The position numbers and the translations under genes were made by a program. This document shows, in pieces, positions 26,126 to 35,428 of a DNA stretch of 64,000 bases (its first letter is position 1; each line of letters starts with the position of its first letter). The stretch is from positions 54,547 through 118,546 of the forward strand of contig MAAJ01000005.1 of NCBI GenBank assembly GCA_002163085.1, written 5' to 3'. The notes under the pieces were generated by a model. It was not told the origin of the DNA and did not search any database. It worked only from the letters and a program-made list of their open reading frames with translations. This DNA is from Methylophaga sp. 42_25_T18 (lineage in GTDB: Bacteria > Pseudomonadota > Gammaproteobacteria > Nitrosococcales > Methylophagaceae).

Positions 26126-28294
26126 TTACACAATTTCTAGGTCAATTTTTTTCTCATCCAAATCTACGCGTACTACTTTTACATTTACTTTATCACCAAG
26201 TCGGTAAACTTTGCGACTACGTTCACCGGTAAGACGGTGACCTGCGGCGTCAAACTGATAATAATCGTTGCTTAACGATGTGACGTGCACTAGGCCTTCT
26301 ATATGGATTTCACTGAGTTCAATAAATAGTCCAAAGCCAGTGACACCACTAATATTACCAGCATATACTTCACCTACACGGTCTTGCATAAACTCACATT
26401 TCAGCCAGTCACTAACATCACGGGTCGCTTCATCGGCACGTCGACTGGTCATAGAACAGTGATCGCCAAATTGAACCATATCTTCATTGGAGTAACGCCA
26501 GTTGGCTTTTTTGTTGCCTGTAATAAGTTGGCGAATGCCGCGGTGCACCAGTAAGTCAGGGTAGCGTCTAATAGGGGAGGTGAAGTGCGCATAGGCTTCT
26601 AAAGCTAGACCGAAGTGACCGACATTCTCTGGCGTATAAATAGCCTGTTTAAGACTGCGTAACATGACGGTTTGTATTAGATGGCCGTCAGGACGTTTTT
26701 TAGCCGTATTAAGTAACGATGCGTAGTGCCCAGGTTGAGGCTCATCACCGCCACCCAACATCAAGCCTAACTCACCTAAGAAATCTCTCAGGCCCGATAA
26801 TTTTTCATCAGAAGGTGTTTCGTGCACTCGATATAGAGCAGGTAGCTCATTAGATAATAAGAATTTAGCGGCAGATACATTCGCGGCAACCATGAATTCT
26901 TCGATTAGGCGGTGAGCATCATTTCGTTCACGAGGTTCGATGGTTTTGATCTTACGGTTCTCATCGAAAATAAACTGAGTTTCAGTCATTTCAAAATCAA
27001 TGGCACCACGTTGGCCTCGAGAAGTAAGCATAACCTTATATAAGTCATACATGGTTTCCAGGCCAGGTAAAACGTCAGTATATTTATCACGCAGCTCTTT
27101 ATCTTGATCAACTAGCATAGAAGCTACATCTGTGTAGGTTAACCGAGCTTTCGAATTCATCACTGCTTGATGGAATTGATAGGACTCAGTTTCACCGTCA
27201 GTGTTGATGACCATTTCACAGACCATACATAATCGATCAACGGCTGGATTTAACGAACATAAACCATTGGACAATGCTTCGGGCAACATGGGAATGACTT
27301 GGCTTGGGAAGTAAACTGAGGTGCCACGTTCTTGTGCATCATCATCTAAGGGAGTGTTGGGTTCGACATAACTTGAGACATCAGCGATTGCGACCCATAA
27401 ACGCCATGAGCCGGACTTTAATTGTTCGGCATAAACTGCATCATCAAAGTCACGGGCATCTTCGCCATCGATAGTGACAAGTGGGAGGTCACGTAGATCT
27501 AATCTACCCTCGATGGCTGATTCGGGAATTTGATCGCCCAACGATTCGGCTTGTGCTATCGCTGCTAAAGACCATGTATGAGGTAACTCAAAATCACGTA
27601 AGGCAATATCAATTTCCATACCCGGTGCCATATGATCACCCAACACGGTGATGACTTTGCCTAACGGAGAACGGTGACGATTAGGTTGTTCAGTGATTTC
27701 TAATTCTACGACCTGACCGTCTTTTGCACCCATCAATCCTTTGGGGGGGATTAGGATGTCTTGGCTAATTCGGCGATTAGTTGGGATCAGGTAATAAATA
27801 CCAGCATCAACGAGTATTCTTCCCACGATACGTTGATTGCCATGTTGTAGGACCTCGACGATAGCACCTTCTTTTCGGCCACGACGATCGATACCTGTTA
27901 CACGGGCGACGACACGATCACCATGCAAGACAGCTTGCATATCACGTTGGCTGAGAAACAGATCGTCGCCACCCTCATCAGGAATTAAAAAGCCATAACC
28001 TTCTGGGTGGCCTGTCACTCTACCCGTAATAAGGTTCATTTTTGATACCACACCATAGGCATTCTTTCGGTTACGTAACAGCTGGCCATCTCGTTCCATC
28101 GCCCTTAATCTACGACGTAGCGCTTCAGTTTGGGCTTCACCTTTAATACCAAGGAGTTTACTGATATTACGACGAGTTAATGGACGATTGTTTTGTTTGA
28201 GAAGTTCTAGGATGAATTCACGACTTGGGATCGGATTATCGTATTTCTCAGATTCACGTTTAGAATGCGGGTCTTGTTTATTTTTATTTGTCAT
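26126..28294 (-). CDS. rnr: Ribonuclease R
   Basis: The 722-residue 3'-to-5' exoribonuclease degrades structured RNA and tmRNA-tagged messages. An N-terminal winged-helix (REFILELLKQNNRPLTRRNISKLLGI) is followed by cold-shock domains, then the RNB catalytic core with acidic metal ligands in TIDGEDARDFDDAVYAEQ. A C-terminal S1 domain (VGEVYAGNISGVTGFGLFIEL) comes last. It stops at DEKKIDLEIV, right after S1, so the long lysine-rich tail of the E. coli enzyme (813 residues) is missing. The gene begins about 40 bp from tRNA-Leu on the other strand. Confidence 0.94.
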   Translation of the reverse strand: MTNKNKQDPHSKRESEKYDNPIPSREFILELLKQNNRPLTRRNISKLLGIKGEAQTEALRRRLRAMERDGQLLRNRKNAYGVVSKMNLITGRVTGHPEGYGFLIPDEGGDDLFLSQRDMQAVLHGDRVVARVTGIDRRGRKEGAIVEVLQHGNQRIVGRILVDAGIYYLIPTNRRISQDILIPPKGLMGAKDGQVVELEITEQPNRHRSPLGKVITVLGDHMAPGMEIDIALRDFELPHTWSLAAIAQAESLGDQIPESAIEGRLDLRDLPLVTIDGEDARDFDDAVYAEQLKSGSWRLWVAIADVSSYVEPNTPLDDDAQERGTSVYFPSQVIPMLPEALSNGLCSLNPAVDRLCMVCEMVINTDGETESYQFHQAVMNSKARLTYTDVASMLVDQDKELRDKYTDVLPGLETMYDLYKVMLTSRGQRGAIDFEMTETQFIFDENRKIKTIEPRERNDAHRLIEEFMVAANVSAAKFLLSNELPALYRVHETPSDEKLSGLRDFLGELGLMLGGGDEPQPGHYASLLNTAKKRPDGHLIQTVMLRSLKQAIYTPENVGHFGLALEAYAHFTSPIRRYPDLLVHRGIRQLITGNKKANWRYSNEDMVQFGDHCSMTSRRADEATRDVSDWLKCEFMQDRVGEVYAGNISGVTGFGLFIELSEIHIEGLVHVTSLSNDYYQFDAAGHRLTGERSRKVYRLGDKVNVKVVRVDLDEKKIDLEIV

Positions 28295-28334
28295 TGACAG
28301 GCGATTTCTCAGTCGGTAATGTGCGATTTTATAT

Positions 28335-28421
28335 GCCGAGGTGGCGGAATTGGTAGACGCGTTAGCTTCAGGTGCTAGTGAATGTAAATTCGTGCGAGTT
28401 CAAATCTCGCTCTCGGTACCA
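28335..28421 (+). tRNA. tRNA-Leu (anticodon CAG)
   Basis: An 87-nt class II tRNA with encoded CCA. The anticodon loop TTCAGGT lies between TTAGC and GCTAG, followed by a long variable arm (TGAATGTAAATTCG) and the T-arm GCGAG TTCAAAT CTCGC. The acceptor GCCGAGG pairs with CTCTCGGT-type 3' bases. Confidence 0.95.
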
Positions 28422-28755
28422 AAATTTTAAAACACTTAATATTAAGCATAATTCTAACTGCTTTGGGCAAAGCAAGTACACATTTCCCGATTACACAGCT
28501 CAAAGAAATTTATTTGTGGTATTAGAGTCCAAATCAAGAGTGGTCATTAAACTAGGCTTAATTTTTGCATTTAGCGACTAGTACTTACCCTTATAGTCAC
28601 TGAAAAACAGTACTTTAACGAAAAATGAATATTGATCTGAGGCAATTCTTGCCGATAAAGATGAAAAAGAGGCATAGACTATCGTCGTATTGCCGTTAAA
28701 ATAAGGTATATTTAGTAAATATATTTGAACTTAATATTAATTAAGAGAAGATGAC
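28422..28755. other. 334-bp gap between tRNA-Leu and cheV
   Basis: A small hairpin (TGCTTT GGGC AAAGCA, 28459-28474) follows the tRNA but has no T-run. GCCGATAA at 28651-28658 exactly equals the known -10 of flagellar sigma-28 promoters, but the -35 position does not fit TAAA, so the promoter call is weak. No gene is supported here. Confidence 0.4.
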
Positions 28756-29712
28756 ATGGCTACATTTATAGATTCTATTGATGAGCGCACCCAGCTTGCA
28801 GGGACTAACCATTTAGAAGTGCTGTTATTCAGCCTAGGTACTGATGACGGTACAGGCCGAAATGAAGTCTTCGGCATTAATGTATTTAAGGTACGTGAAG
28901 TGCTCAATATTCCAGAGATAACCAGTGCGCCAGAAATGGCTGATGGGGTCGAAGGTTTTGTCAGTTTGCGCGGTGATATGGTGCCGATCATTAATTTGCA
29001 AAAATTTTGTAATTTGCAAACAAAGGATGAGCCAAAAATTTTAATGATCACTGAATACAATACCTTAGTACAGGGTTTTTTGGTGACAGCTGTCGATACT
29101 ATTCAGCGGTTAAACTGGGAACAGGTAAGAGAGCCGCCTCCACTTATTTCAAGCAGCATGGGAGGTCTAGTTACCGCCGTGTCGGAGCTACCTGATAAGC
29201 GCTTGGTGATGATTATGGATGTGGAAAAAGTGCTAGCAGATGCGGGCAGCTTTTATGATGAAACTATCTTTGATGGTATTAATAAGCTTGATACCGAACA
29301 CACGCGCACTATTTTATTTGCGGATGACTCAAAAATTGCTCGTACACAGATCACTAAGTGTTTAGAGCATATGGGGGTAAAATATTTAACCACTATAAAT
29401 GGTGCCGAGGCATGGGCTTTGCTTGATAAATTGGCGACAAAATGTGCAGAAGAAGAACGAGATATTACGACTGAAATTCAAGCAGTATTAACCGATGTTG
29501 AGATGCCTGAAATGGATGGTTATGTATTAACGCAAAAAATTAAGGCTGATCCCCGCATGCAACACTTACCGGTGATTATGCATTCTTCGTTAACAGCCGC
29601 GGCTAATCAAAGTATGGGGAAAAGTGTAGGTGCTGATGCTTATGTGCCTAAATTCCAACCGCGCCAGTTGGCTGAAACCTTAGAGGAGTATTTTAATAAA
29701 ATAGAAGGGTAG
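28756..29712 (+). CDS. cheV: Chemotaxis coupling protein CheV
   Basis: The 318-residue protein joins a CheW domain (residues of about 20-165; EVFGINVFKVREVL, GFVSLRGDMVPIINL) to a response-regulator receiver domain (about 185-315; ILFADDSKIARTQI, phospho-acceptor Asp in AVLTDVEMPEMDGY, and the conserved Lys in YVPKF). CheV couples chemoreceptors to CheA and is thought to tune signalling through phosphorylation. AAGAGAAG precedes the ATG. No cheA, cheY or receptor gene is near, so it works with components encoded elsewhere. Confidence 0.94.
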   Translation: MATFIDSIDERTQLAGTNHLEVLLFSLGTDDGTGRNEVFGINVFKVREVLNIPEITSAPEMADGVEGFVSLRGDMVPIINLQKFCNLQTKDEPKILMITEYNTLVQGFLVTAVDTIQRLNWEQVREPPPLISSSMGGLVTAVSELPDKRLVMIMDVEKVLADAGSFYDETIFDGINKLDTEHTRTILFADDSKIARTQITKCLEHMGVKYLTTINGAEAWALLDKLATKCAEEERDITTEIQAVLTDVEMPEMDGYVLTQKIKADPRMQHLPVIMHSSLTAAANQSMGKSVGADAYVPKFQPRQLAETLEEYFNKIEG

Positions 29713-29806
29713 AGTGAGTAACGTCCCCTCTAATTGTTATTGATGGAGCAACCCTGTGATTTACATGGGAGTATGGTCAATATTCTTAACATATTAAAAA
29801 ATCTAA

Positions 29807-30868
29807 ATGAATCAGCATAATTACAATGCCATTACAATTGTTGATAGCTTAGTCACTATTACCAGCCATACAGAGAAAATAGTTTTAGAAAAAAGCTTGT
29901 TGATAGCACTTAATGCGCTGATTCCCACCAAGAATATTCGCCTATTTAGAGTTCAAAAAACAGGTGAAAAACATGAGATTTCTTTGTTAGCCTTTTCGGC
30001 TAATGGTGTGATTTCATCCTCACAAAATAATAAACAGTCACAGCCGATTTCTGATGAATTGTCGGCGGCATTTGAGTCTATCTCTCAGCATGGAGAGTGT
30101 GAAGCGATTGCTAATGCAGATAACACCGGTTGGCAGATTATTTATCCTAGCTTTGATGCTAACAAAGACATCTATATGATTTTAGTTCAAAGCTGCCAAC
30201 AACCAACAACATATGAACAAAAAACGGTGCATGGCATTTTTAAGGTCTATGCGAATCACGTTGCATTAATTGAGAAAACACAACGTGATAAGTTAACGGG
30301 TTTATTTAATCGCGAAACGCTAGATGATGAAATTACCAAGATTTTAGTTAATGGCAATGATGATTTATTTGATGTAAACATCAATGATGCTCGACGTACT
30401 AGTGGTAAACCTCGTAACTGGTTGGGCGTCATTGATATCGATCATTTTAAATTAATTAATGATAACTTTGGTCATTTATACGGTGATGAAGTGCTAATCC
30501 TCGTCTCTCGATTAATGACATCGGGTTGTATGCGTGATGATGATTTGGTTTATCGTTATGGTGGTGAAGAGTTTGTCGTTTTGTTAAAAGCGACAACAGA
30601 AGATGATGCAATGAATGCCTTTGATCGTTTGCGGGTGATTGTAGCAGAGCATAATTTTCCTCAAGTTGGTAAGGTATCGATCAGCATTGGTTTTGTTGAA
30701 ATAACAGGACAGCAAACATCATCTGATGTTATCGGTGAAGCAGATGGGGCATTGTATTACGCCAAACATAATGGTCGTAATCAAACTCAAAGTTACCACC
30801 AATTAGTAGAACAGGGAACGCTGGTTGTTCCTGAACATACACCAACACCTGATGTTGAATTATTTTAA
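29807..30868 (+). CDS. Diguanylate cyclase (GGDEF)
   Basis: The 353-residue protein has a soluble N-terminal domain of about 155 residues (possibly GAF-like; I cannot assign it firmly), then a GGDEF domain with DKLTGLFNR, GVIDIDHFKLINDNFGHLYGDE and active-site RYGGEEF. An RxxD inhibitory site (RDDD) sits five residues before GGEEF, so product inhibition by cyclic di-GMP is expected. No membrane segment is seen. It lies between cheV and coq7 on the same strand, with a PilZ receptor gene 680 bp downstream on the opposite strand. Confidence 0.88.
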   Translation: MNQHNYNAITIVDSLVTITSHTEKIVLEKSLLIALNALIPTKNIRLFRVQKTGEKHEISLLAFSANGVISSSQNNKQSQPISDELSAAFESISQHGECEAIANADNTGWQIIYPSFDANKDIYMILVQSCQQPTTYEQKTVHGIFKVYANHVALIEKTQRDKLTGLFNRETLDDEITKILVNGNDDLFDVNINDARRTSGKPRNWLGVIDIDHFKLINDNFGHLYGDEVLILVSRLMTSGCMRDDDLVYRYGGEEFVVLLKATTEDDAMNAFDRLRVIVAEHNFPQVGKVSISIGFVEITGQQTSSDVIGEADGALYYAKHNGRNQTQSYHQLVEQGTLVVPEHTPTPDVELF

Positions 30869-30883
30869 TTTTTGGCCAAAATA

Positions 30884-31531
30884 ATGAGAAAAATAAGACA
30901 CATAAGTTTTCTTGATAACATCATTATTGAATGTGACAAGGGGTTAACAACGGTAGTTGGAAAACCTGAAACAACGGCAAGAAAAACGCCGGGTATTGAT
31001 ATCGATGAGGCTGAGCTCACTCACGCTGAGCAAGTATTATCGACACGATTAATGCGGGTGAATCATTCGGGGGAAGTATCGGCACAGGCGTTGTATCAAG
31101 GGCAAGCTTTTACGGCTAAGTTACCCGATGTTAAACAGGCGATGCAGCAAGCAGCACTGGAGGAAAATGATCATTTGGTTTGGTGCCAGCAACGGGTGCG
31201 ACATTTTGGTGGCCATACTAGTGTATTGAATCCTTTATGGTATGTCGGTTCTTTTGTGATGGGGGCTGTGGCTGGGAAAATTGGCGATAAATGGAGTTTG
31301 GGTTTTGTTGCTGAAACGGAAAAACAAGTGGTTCAACATTTGGACGAACATCTAGAGCAGATGAGCCAAACAGACTTAAAAAGTCGAGCTGTACTTGAGC
31401 AAATGAAAATAGATGAACATCATCATGGCACCATTGCTTTAGAAGCGGGTGGAGCTGAGTTACCCACTCCCGTTAAATGGGTGATGGGCCTAATGTCGAA
31501 AGTAATGACTAAAAGCAGTTACTGGCTTTAA
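30884..31531 (+). CDS. coq7: Coq7-type 2-nonaprenyl-3-methyl-6-methoxy-1,4-benzoquinol hydroxylase
   Basis: The 215-residue di-iron hydroxylase adds the C6 hydroxyl in ubiquinone synthesis. Carboxylate and His ligands are visible in MRVNHSGEVSAQALYQGQ, LEENDHLVWC, AETEKQVVQHLDEHLEQM and MKIDEHHHGTIALEAG. It replaces UbiF in bacteria that carry it. The ATG at 30884 is preferred because family members start MR-type a few residues before the SFLDNIIIE segment; the TTG at 30872 lies only a few bases past the upstream stop. The ribosome site is weak either way. Confidence 0.93.
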   Translation: MRKIRHISFLDNIIIECDKGLTTVVGKPETTARKTPGIDIDEAELTHAEQVLSTRLMRVNHSGEVSAQALYQGQAFTAKLPDVKQAMQQAALEENDHLVWCQQRVRHFGGHTSVLNPLWYVGSFVMGAVAGKIGDKWSLGFVAETEKQVVQHLDEHLEQMSQTDLKSRAVLEQMKIDEHHHGTIALEAGGAELPTPVKWVMGLMSKVMTKSSYWL

Positions 31532-31550
31532 TTAACGCTTGTTAGTTTCT

Positions 31551-31853
31551 TTATGAGCTTACGGTTAACTCAACGGAAACTCGGAATTTATTCGCATTAT
31601 TTTCATCCGGTTCAACTCGCATGACCTTACCTTCTGCAACAAAGGGTGGTAATCGGTCACCGCTAGGGTTCATCACGATAGAAATGATATCGTTTTCTGC
31701 TAGAGCATAATCGGTAACCATATGTAGTCCCGTTGCACTAAGATCTCCACTTGTACCATGATGAGTTATTGCGTTCTCACCCTGAATGGCATAAGTAACC
31801 TGTGTTTCAATGTTCATTCTAACGAAATGACGTTTTTCTTCGTGTTCGGCCAT
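31551..31853 (-). CDS. PilZ-domain cyclic-di-GMP receptor
   Basis: The 100-residue protein is a single PilZ domain. The two cyclic-di-GMP binding motifs are present: RHFVR (RxxxR) near the start and DLSATG (D/NxSxxG) in the middle. It is therefore a likely effector for the GGDEF/EAL enzymes in this region. GGTGGAG stands before the ATG. It converges with coq7 and diverges from the Lon-like gene. Confidence 0.9.
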   Translation of the reverse strand: MAEHEEKRHFVRMNIETQVTYAIQGENAITHHGTSGDLSATGLHMVTDYALAENDIISIVMNPSGDRLPPFVAEGKVMRVEPDENNANKFRVSVELTVSS

Positions 31854-31941
31854 TGTTTCTGCTCCACCTCAATGAAAATCACTGTTATCTCTAGCTATGG
31901 GGTATCCTAAGTTAAAAAATCTTATTAGGCTAGAGAAAATT

Positions 31942-34347
31942 ATGGTGAAATCCACTCAATTACTTCCAGATGATCTGTATCAATATTGTTCTCCAGAAAA
32001 ATTTAGTTTTGTATCGACGTCAGAATTAGATACGTTAGCAACGATGATCGGACAATCAAGAGCGCTCGACGCGGTTGATTTTGGGATAAATATAGATGGG
32101 GATGGCTATAATCTTTATGTGATGGGACCATCAGGTTCTGGCAAATATACCTTGGTGAAACGTTTTTTAGATGAGCATATAAAACATAGACCTCAAGCTC
32201 GAGATTGGACATATTTACATAATTTTGTTGATCCTCAAAAACCTTGGGCTGTCTCTTTGCCGGGAGGCCAGGGTCGGCAATTGCGACATGATATAGAAGA
32301 TGTGATTGAACGTTTGGAGACAGAGATCCCCCACGCACTTGATGATGAATATTATCGAGGTCGTATCAGAGCAATAGAAGAGTCGGCCCGGACACATCGA
32401 GTACGTTTGTTTGGTGCTCTACAAGTGGAAGCCGATAAACATGGTGTGGTGTTATTACGTCTGCAAGATGGCAGTTACGCATTTGCAGCGAAACGTGATG
32501 GCGAACCGATGACCAGTGATGAGTTTGAACAATTACCGCTCGAACAGCAAGAGCACACAGAGTTAGCCATCGCCTCATTGCATGAAGACATGCAACATAC
32601 CTTGTTGGAGTTACGTGAGTGGGAACGGGATAACTTGAAAAAAGTGTCGGACTTAAATGCTGAAGTCACGATCGAAGTGATTAGCCGGCAAATTAATAAA
32701 TTGAAACATGCCTATCCGAGTTCCCCACAATTACAAGTATATTTTGATGCGATGCAAGACGATATTCGAGATAATATTGACGTATTTATTACCCCACCCG
32801 AAAATACTGAGGAATCAAGTCTAGGCTTAGATGATTCACTGTTAAAACGTTATCAAATTAATTTGATTGTCGATAACAGCGCTGTTGCTGGTGCGCCTAT
32901 TGTGTATGAAAACTTACCGAATCATCAAAGCCTATTAGGTTGCGTAGAAAATATGGCGATGATGGGAGCTTTGATCACGGACTTTAGTTTGATCAAAGCA
33001 GGGGCTTTGCATCGAGCAAATGGGGGCTACCTCATCTTGGATGCTGAGCAATTGTTAATGCAACCCTATGCTTGGGACGGCTTGAAAAGAGCGCTTCAAG
33101 CCAAAGAGGTACAGTTTGATACCTTAGAGCGAATGTATAGTTTGGTGGCCACCGTATCATTAGAACCCGAGCCCATTCCCCTCGATTTGAAAGTGATATT
33201 GTTAGGTGATCGTAATTTGTATTATCAGTTGTATGACTTAGATCCAGAGTTTGCCGAACTATTTAAAGTGGCTGCAGATTTTGAAGAGCACATGGAACGA
33301 ACAGACGAAAATCAGCAGCTTTACGCTCGCTTGATTGCCAGCACGGTTCATAAAGAAGACTTATTACATTTAGATAAGCTTGCAGTTGCCAGAGTGATTG
33401 AGCATGGTGCTAGAACCATTGAAGACGGTGAAATGTTTTCCCTGCACCAAGGTGATATGACTGATCTACTACGGGAATCAGCCTATTGGGCGAAGAAAGA
33501 TGATGCTAAGTTGGTTAAACAAGAACATGTCCAACAGGCATTAACTGCACGTGAGCAACGCGTTGATCGCATGCGGGGTCTATTTTATCAACAAATTGAA
33601 CGCAATATTACCCGGATAACAGTAACTGGATATAAAGTCGGGCAGGTGAATGCCTTATCAGTACTTACGGTTGGTAGTTTTAACTTTGCCCAACCTTCAC
33701 GCTTAACAGCCAATTGTCGTTTTGGAGATGGCGATATTTTGGATATTGAACGCGAAGTTGAATTAGGTGGTGATATTCATAGTAAAGGCGTGTTGATTTT
33801 AAGTGGTTATCTAGGCAAGACTTACGCGAAGAATAAACCACTTTCCATGTCTGCCAGTCTAGTGTTTGAACAAAGTTACGGTGAGGTGGATGGCGATAGT
33901 GCCACATTGGCGGAGTTATGTGCCTTGTTATCGGCAATTGCTGAATTACCTATCAATCAAGCCTTGGCGATTACCGGCTCAATGAATCAACATGGCGAAG
34001 CTCAGGCCATCGGTGGCGTGAATGAAAAAATCGAAGGCTTTTTTGATGTCTGCCAAAGCTTAGGTCAGGCTCCAGGGCAAGGGGTAATCATTCCACGGAG
34101 TAATGTACAGCATTTGATGCTACGCCAAGATGTGATTGATGCGGTTGCTAAAGGTAACTTTCATATTCATGCCGTCGAGACTGTCGAGGAGGCATTAGCA
34201 TTATTAACCGGAATGACAGTCGGTGAGCGTAATGACGAAGGTCAATATCCTGAAGGCACATTTAATGCTGCAATTGATAAACGTGTATTGCTCTGGGAAA
34301 ACGTGCATAAACATGAAAAAGAGTCAGCATCCGAGGATGCTGATTAG
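31942..34347 (+). CDS. Lon-like AAA+ protease (YcbZ/LonC-type family)
   Basis: The 801-residue protein has an unusual-start AAA module with Walker A GPSGSGKYTLVKRF, a long helical insertion, and a sensor/Walker B-like NGGYLILDAEQLL. The C-terminal Lon protease domain has the catalytic Ser653 in DGDSATLAEL and Lys696 in GGVNEKIEGF, 43 residues apart as in classical Lon. The N-terminal LON substrate domain is absent. ATG 31942 (MVKSTQLLPDD) follows AGAGAAA and suits the family better than the upstream start at 31897. The stop codon (TAG) overlaps the first bases of the palindromic element at 34346. Confidence 0.88.
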   Translation: MVKSTQLLPDDLYQYCSPEKFSFVSTSELDTLATMIGQSRALDAVDFGINIDGDGYNLYVMGPSGSGKYTLVKRFLDEHIKHRPQARDWTYLHNFVDPQKPWAVSLPGGQGRQLRHDIEDVIERLETEIPHALDDEYYRGRIRAIEESARTHRVRLFGALQVEADKHGVVLLRLQDGSYAFAAKRDGEPMTSDEFEQLPLEQQEHTELAIASLHEDMQHTLLELREWERDNLKKVSDLNAEVTIEVISRQINKLKHAYPSSPQLQVYFDAMQDDIRDNIDVFITPPENTEESSLGLDDSLLKRYQINLIVDNSAVAGAPIVYENLPNHQSLLGCVENMAMMGALITDFSLIKAGALHRANGGYLILDAEQLLMQPYAWDGLKRALQAKEVQFDTLERMYSLVATVSLEPEPIPLDLKVILLGDRNLYYQLYDLDPEFAELFKVAADFEEHMERTDENQQLYARLIASTVHKEDLLHLDKLAVARVIEHGARTIEDGEMFSLHQGDMTDLLRESAYWAKKDDAKLVKQEHVQQALTAREQRVDRMRGLFYQQIERNITRITVTGYKVGQVNALSVLTVGSFNFAQPSRLTANCRFGDGDILDIEREVELGGDIHSKGVLILSGYLGKTYAKNKPLSMSASLVFEQSYGEVDGDSATLAELCALLSAIAELPINQALAITGSMNQHGEAQAIGGVNEKIEGFFDVCQSLGQAPGQGVIIPRSNVQHLMLRQDVIDAVAKGNFHIHAVETVEEALALLTGMTVGERNDEGQYPEGTFNAAIDKRVLLWENVHKHEKESASEDAD
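34324..34343. repeat. Perfect 20-bp palindrome at the 3' end of the Lon-like gene
   Basis: TCAGCATCCGAGGATGCTGA is fully self-complementary and lies inside the last codons of the gene. It looks like a terminator stem, but the bases that should form a T-run are replaced after TT by the MITE-like element starting at 34346. Confidence 0.6.
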
Positions 34348-34611
34348 GGCCTGTTGCTCGTTCATATTTATTATTGCTGGAGGCTATTTTTACATCCAGC
34401 AAGGCGGAAGAAACGTAATTTAGTTGTTCTATATCAGTGACTGACAACGCAGCTGGGTGGGAAAATAGCCCCAGCCCTTCGGGTTGAGGCTGAAAAAACC
34501 TCACTCGGCGTTGCTCATCATTCATTTAGCACAACTAAACATCAATCTTCGTGCCTTGATTGAGGTCTTTTCAGTCTCAACAATAGCAAATATGAAAGAG
34601 CAACAGGCCCT
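34346..34611. repeat. MITE-like palindromic element A
   Basis: The 266-bp segment is bounded by inverted ends: AGGGCCTGTTGCTC on the left and its complement GAGCAACAGGCCCT on the right, with similarity continuing inward (TTCATATTT / AAATATGAA, TATTG / CAATA). It contains further internal inverted parts and a CCCTTCGGG hairpin. No coding potential is convincing. Ends, size and placement resemble non-autonomous miniature transposable elements. Confidence 0.75.
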
Positions 34612-34629
34612 CAGGTCGCTGAAACTGAT

Positions 34630-35358
34630 TTAATCGGCAAAATAGTTGAGAGAAATGCTTACGCGGCGATCATAAAATAGGGCTTCACTCCAAGTGGATG
34701 TATCGTAGTTATGGCGCTCACCATAGTTTGTAGCTAACAGTTGACTGGGGTTTACACCAGCTTGGGTCAAGTGGTTGTTCACCTGACTTAGGCGCCGTTT
34801 AGCTAATAAACAATTGTCGTCATTGCTACCGCGCCAATCGCTATGAGCTTCAAGGTTCGCTTGAAGTTGAGGATGACGCTGTAGTAATTCAGATAGTTTC
34901 CTTAAACCGTCTTGAGCAATAGGATGTAGTTCAGTGCTATTTGTTAAAAAATAGATATCTAATTGGTAGCTTGTGGCAAATTGGCTTAAGTCTTCAGAAT
35001 GTTGTTGCTGATTGAGTACTTGTTTTGATTCTAAATATTGAGCCGATTTTTCTGCTTTATCTAAAGTAATAACCATTTGCTTGAGTTCGATTTCAAGTTC
35101 AGTGATTGTTTGTTGATGTGAAATTAGTGTTTGTTGTTGTTCTGATATAGTTTCAGCTTGTGTTTGATGATGTCCAGTCATCACACCCAAAGAGCCACCT
35201 ATGATGGCTCCTAAAGGTCCAGCAACTAGAGTGCCGGCTATTAGACCTATACCACCGGTGGTGACTTCATTATTATTGGATGACTCATGGATACTGTTAG
35301 CCATAAGGTTGGTGCTAATTGATAATAAAATGGCTAAACCAAGAATTTTTTTATTCAT
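34630..35358 (-). CDS. OmpA-family protein resembling the sortase-system PdsO
   Basis: The 242-residue precursor has a signal peptide (MNKKILGLAILLSISTNLMANS). A glycine-rich segment (GGIGLIAGTLVAGPLGAIIGGSLGVMTG) and a coiled coil (about residues 75-115) lead to a C-terminal OmpA peptidoglycan-binding domain (LDIYFLTNSTELHPIAQDGLRKLSELL, ANLEAHSDWRGSNDDNCLLAKRRLSQV). The order matches what I recall of PdsO proteins from marine 'dedicated sortase' loci, and the next genes look like PdsR and PdsS. It is transcribed away from them and lies between two MITE-like elements. AGGAG precedes the ATG. Confidence 0.75.
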   Translation of the reverse strand: MNKKILGLAILLSISTNLMANSIHESSNNNEVTTGGIGLIAGTLVAGPLGAIIGGSLGVMTGHHQTQAETISEQQQTLISHQQTITELEIELKQMVITLDKAEKSAQYLESKQVLNQQQHSEDLSQFATSYQLDIYFLTNSTELHPIAQDGLRKLSELLQRHPQLQANLEAHSDWRGSNDDNCLLAKRRLSQVNNHLTQAGVNPSQLLATNYGERHNYDTSTWSEALFYDRRVSISLNYFAD

Positions 35359-35428
35359 TATGTTCTCCTATTGGTGATTCAGCGTGTCGTCCCTGACTAG
35401 TGGAAATCCGTTTCTGCGCCGAGTTAAA

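Noticed and set aside
28372..28581. 69-residue open frame overlapping tRNA-Leu
   Set aside because: It starts inside the tRNA gene and has no coding signature.
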